From Phycisphaerales bacterium (GTDB lineage Bacteria; Planctomycetota; Phycisphaerae; Phycisphaerales; SM1A02): a stretch of DNA of 7,964 nt. The DNA is taken from contig JAGQOI010000469.1 of assembly GCA_020427625.1 (NCBI GenBank), forward strand, positions 1 to 7,964, read 5' to 3'. The notes under the pieces are model-generated. The model saw only the letters and a list, made by a program, of their open reading frames with translations. It did no database searches and was not told where the DNA came from. The stretch's first letter is position 1. The number at the start of each line of letters is the position of its first letter. Below, one piece after another: positions 5,848 to 7,964 of the stretch. Both the position numbers and the translations under genes were made by a program.

Positions 5848-6874
5848 TCGCCGCATCACCGTCATCGGGGCGACCGGCGCCGTCGGGCGCGAAGCGCTCG
5901 CCATCCTCGCCGCCGCCGGACACCCGGCATCGCACGTGCGCGCCGTCGCGTCCGATCGCTCGATCGGCGCCGAATGTGCGTACGGTGACGACGTCATCAC
6001 GCTCGACGCGCTCGACCACGACGTCGCGAGCGAATGCGATCTCGCGCTGTGCTGCGCGGGCGCGGACGTGTCGCGGACCTGGACGCCTCGCTTCCTCGCC
6101 GCCGGCGCGGCCGTCGTCGACAACTCCTCCTGCTTCCGCGCCGATCCCGACGTGCCGCTCGTGATCCCGGAGGTCAACGGCGACGTGCTCGACCGGTCGC
6201 CGCGCCCACGCGTCGTCGCGAACCCGAACTGTTCGACGACGCTGCTGCTGCTCGCCGTCGATCCGCTCCGGCGCGCGTTCGGCGTCGAGCGGATCGTCGT
6301 GTCGACGTACCAGGCGGTGTCGGGCGCGGGCCAGGCGGGCATCGACGAGTGGCGGGCGCAGATGCGCGACGTCGCCGCCGGACGCCCGCCGTCGCCGCGC
6401 ACGTTCCCCGAGCCGTGCGTCGGCAACGTGTTCACGCACGAGTCGACGCTCGACCCGACGACGGGCTTCACCGGCGAGGAGTCGAAGATGATCCACGAGG
6501 CGCGGCGGATCTGGACCGACCCGCACCTCGCCCTCAGCCCCACCTGCGTCCGCGTCCCCGTCGAGCGCGCCCACAGCCAGGCCGTCACCGTCACGCTGCG
6601 GACGCCCACCACCGTCGCCGACGCGCGAGCCGCGCTGCGCCACGCGCCCGGACTGCGACTCGAGGACGACGCCCGTCCCCCCACGCCGCTGCGCGCGACC
6701 GGTCGCGACGAGGTGCTCGTCGGACGCGTGCGGGCCGCCGTGCCCGACGAGGTCGACGAACGGGGACGGACGCACACGCTGTCCCTCTGGCTCAGCGGCG
6801 ATCAGCTCCGCAAGGGTGCCGCGCTGAACGCGCTCCAGATCGCCGCCCGAATGCACGACGTCGCCCGTCGCTGA
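5840..6874 (+). CDS. asd: Aspartate-semialdehyde dehydrogenase
   Basis: Encodes 344 aa, the usual family length, and converts aspartyl phosphate to aspartate semialdehyde with NADPH, the step between the two activities of the upstream fusion. Visible: N-terminal Rossmann loop GATGAVG (10-16); NPNCSTT with catalytic cysteine C131; TYQAVSGAG with Q158; the EESKM segment of the substrate domain; and RVPVERAHSQAV with substrate arginine R238 and catalytic histidine H245. All active-site residues are in place. The start is GTG at 5840 behind GGGAGG; the gene overlaps the end of the fusion gene by 8 nt, which points to coupled translation and one transcript. It is the last gene of the methionine operon. 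Many bacteria need this enzyme also for lysine and cell-wall diaminopimelate, so a second asd elsewhere would be expected if this copy is under SAM control alone. Confidence 0.95.
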   Translation: MHDRRITVIGATGAVGREALAILAAAGHPASHVRAVASDRSIGAECAYGDDVITLDALDHDVASECDLALCCAGADVSRTWTPRFLAAGAAVVDNSSCFRADPDVPLVIPEVNGDVLDRSPRPRVVANPNCSTTLLLLAVDPLRRAFGVERIVVSTYQAVSGAGQAGIDEWRAQMRDVAAGRPPSPRTFPEPCVGNVFTHESTLDPTTGFTGEESKMIHEARRIWTDPHLALSPTCVRVPVERAHSQAVTVTLRTPTTVADARAALRHAPGLRLEDDARPPTPLRATGRDEVLVGRVRAAVPDEVDERGRTHTLSLWLSGDQLRKGAALNALQIAARMHDVARR

Positions 6875-6911
6875 TGGCGTCCCGGCCGTTCGTATGGCAT
6901 GCTGAACGGTG
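6875..6911 (+). other. Short spacer between asd and the S41 protease
   Basis: Only 37 nt separate the two genes. No hairpin with a T-tract, strong promoter or clear Shine-Dalgarno is visible. Read-through from the methionine operon into the protease is possible but not shown. Confidence 0.4.
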
Positions 6912-7964
6912 ATGGATCGTCGCACCGCCATCGCCCGTCTCGCCTCCCTCGCGGCCCTGCCCGTCCTGTCCGCCCGCGCGCAACCCGATGCCCGGGTCGA
7001 CAACGCGACGGACTTCCGGGACCTTTACGACGTCATGGCGCAGCGCTATCCGTGCTTCGCGCTGAAGGGCATCGACTGGAACGCGGTCGGCGCGGCACTG
7101 TTGCCGCGGGCGACGAACGACCTCGACGACGAATCGTTCGGCCTGCTGTGCATGGAACTCGTCGCGCGACTGGAGGACAGTCACGCGCACCTGATGAAGG
7201 GTACGGTCGACGTGCCGACGCCGCCGATCCCGCGCTGGGGGACGGGCGTGTTCTGTCTCGAGGACGACGAGGGTCGGGCGCTCGTGTATCACGTCGCATC
7301 GGACGACGCCCGGGAGATCCGCGTCGGCGATGTCGTCACGCAGGTCGACGGCCGGCCCGCCGGCGCCGCGATCGCCGATCTCGGCGCGCAGGTGAGCCGC
7401 TACGTCGGATTCTCCAGCCCGCACCTGCGGCGTCACGACATGTTCCGCGCGCTCGCGACGCGTGAACGCGACGTCGCCGTGCGTCTCACCGTCGAGTCGC
7501 CGGACGGTGCCGCGAGGACCGTCGCGGTGCCCGCGCGATACCAGGGCGGCTCGCCGCGCCTGCCGCTGCGCCATCCCGACATCAGCGAGTCGCGCGACCT
7601 GACGTCGACGCGTCTCGACGGCGACGTCGGCTGGATCTACGTGCGGCGCATCCGCGAGGGTCTCGACGCGGCGCTGGACGGTGCGGTGGGTGCGCTGGCG
7701 GATGCGAAGGGCATCATCATCGACGTGCGCGGCAACAGCGGCGGCGGGTTCGACTCGCGCACGGCGCACATGAACTTCATGCCGCTCGGGCTGCCCGCCG
7801 ACCCGAACCGCCCGCGCTACACGGGCGGGATGGCGGTGCTCATCGACGCCCGGTGCATTTCCGCCGGCGAGGGCTGGGCATCGTGGTTCATGGCGAACCA
7901 GCGGGCGCGCTTCTTCGGCGCGACGACCGCCGGCGCGTCGGCGCGCAAGATCGACTACACGATG
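6912..7964 (+). CDS. Exported S41-family (C-terminal processing peptidase-like) serine protease, 3' truncated
   Basis: The frame is open from ATG 6912 to the window edge (351 codons seen). The N-terminus MDRRTAIARLASLAALPVLSARA looks like a short signal peptide with a twin-arginine-like start (R3-R4) and an A-R-A cleavage site before Q24, so export is expected. LEDSHAHL (87-94) matches the DSH(T)HL segment common in S41 proteins. A PDZ-like stretch covers about 105-155, with VGDVVTQVDGRPA from residue 138. The protease core begins near GDVGWIYVRRI, has GIIIDVRGNSGG (D271, N275) and then CISAGEGWASWF, whose S317 aligns with the family's catalytic serine, followed by FFGATTAGASARK. The classic Tsp serine-lysine arrangement (GxxTxGKG) is not obvious; the pattern is nearer the IRBP/tricorn-type S41 branch. 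Substrate unknown. The start is placed by the signal peptide, as the upstream Shine-Dalgarno is poor. No pathway link to the methionine genes is seen. Confidence 0.85.
   Translation, partial: MDRRTAIARLASLAALPVLSARAQPDARVDNATDFRDLYDVMAQRYPCFALKGIDWNAVGAALLPRATNDLDDESFGLLCMELVARLEDSHAHLMKGTVDVPTPPIPRWGTGVFCLEDDEGRALVYHVASDDAREIRVGDVVTQVDGRPAGAAIADLGAQVSRYVGFSSPHLRRHDMFRALATRERDVAVRLTVESPDGAARTVAVPARYQGGSPRLPLRHPDISESRDLTSTRLDGDVGWIYVRRIREGLDAALDGAVGALADAKGIIIDVRGNSGGGFDSRTAHMNFMPLGLPADPNRPRYTGGMAVLIDARCISAGEGWASWFMANQRARFFGATTAGASARKIDYTM

Noticed and set aside
1..7964. tRNA, rRNA, CRISPR array, insertion sequence or attachment-site repeats
   Set aside because: No cloverleaf, regularly spaced repeats, transposase motifs or terminal inverted repeats were seen in reading the window; base composition is even throughout.

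Overview
The window is GC-rich bacterial DNA, about 70% G+C by eye, with all genes on the + strand and little space between them. The organism cannot be named from sequence alone. The combination of a secretion/pilus ATPase with a very acidic linker, an MtfA-type peptidase and a Tat-like exported S41 protease would suit a planctomycete (for example Phycisphaerae) or a similar high-GC environmental phylum. This is an inference with low confidence.

Layout. (1) 2-1822: 5'-truncated GspE/PilB-type AAA+ secretion or pilus assembly ATPase. (2) 1864-2628: small MtfA-like (M90) zinc metallopeptidase. (3) 2629-2923: intergenic control region. It holds a sigma70-like promoter (TTGACA, 16-bp spacer, TATCCT at 2687-2714), a compact SAM-I/SAM-IV-clan riboswitch aptamer (2724-2815), and a chain of mutually exclusive hairpins. 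The last hairpin puts the Shine-Dalgarno sequence in its loop and half of the start codon in its stem. (4) 2924-6874: three tightly overlapping genes. They are a cystathionine gamma-synthase-type PLP enzyme, an aspartokinase-homoserine dehydrogenase fusion with no room for ACT domains, and aspartate-semialdehyde dehydrogenase. (5) 6912 to the right edge: 3'-truncated exported S41 protease with a PDZ-like segment.

How it works together. The three overlapping genes supply four of the five steps from aspartate to cystathionine (or to homocysteine): aspartate kinase, aspartate-semialdehyde dehydrogenase, homoserine dehydrogenase, and gamma-replacement on an acylated homoserine. The homoserine O-acyltransferase is not in the window. 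The kinase/dehydrogenase lacks the ACT domains that normally provide amino-acid feedback. The leader looks like a SAM sensor acting on translation of the first gene, so the operon is best read as a methionine-dedicated aspartate pathway whose feedback has moved from the enzyme to the mRNA. This is the most interesting system in the window. The riboswitch fold was built by hand, and the regulatory logic is inference.
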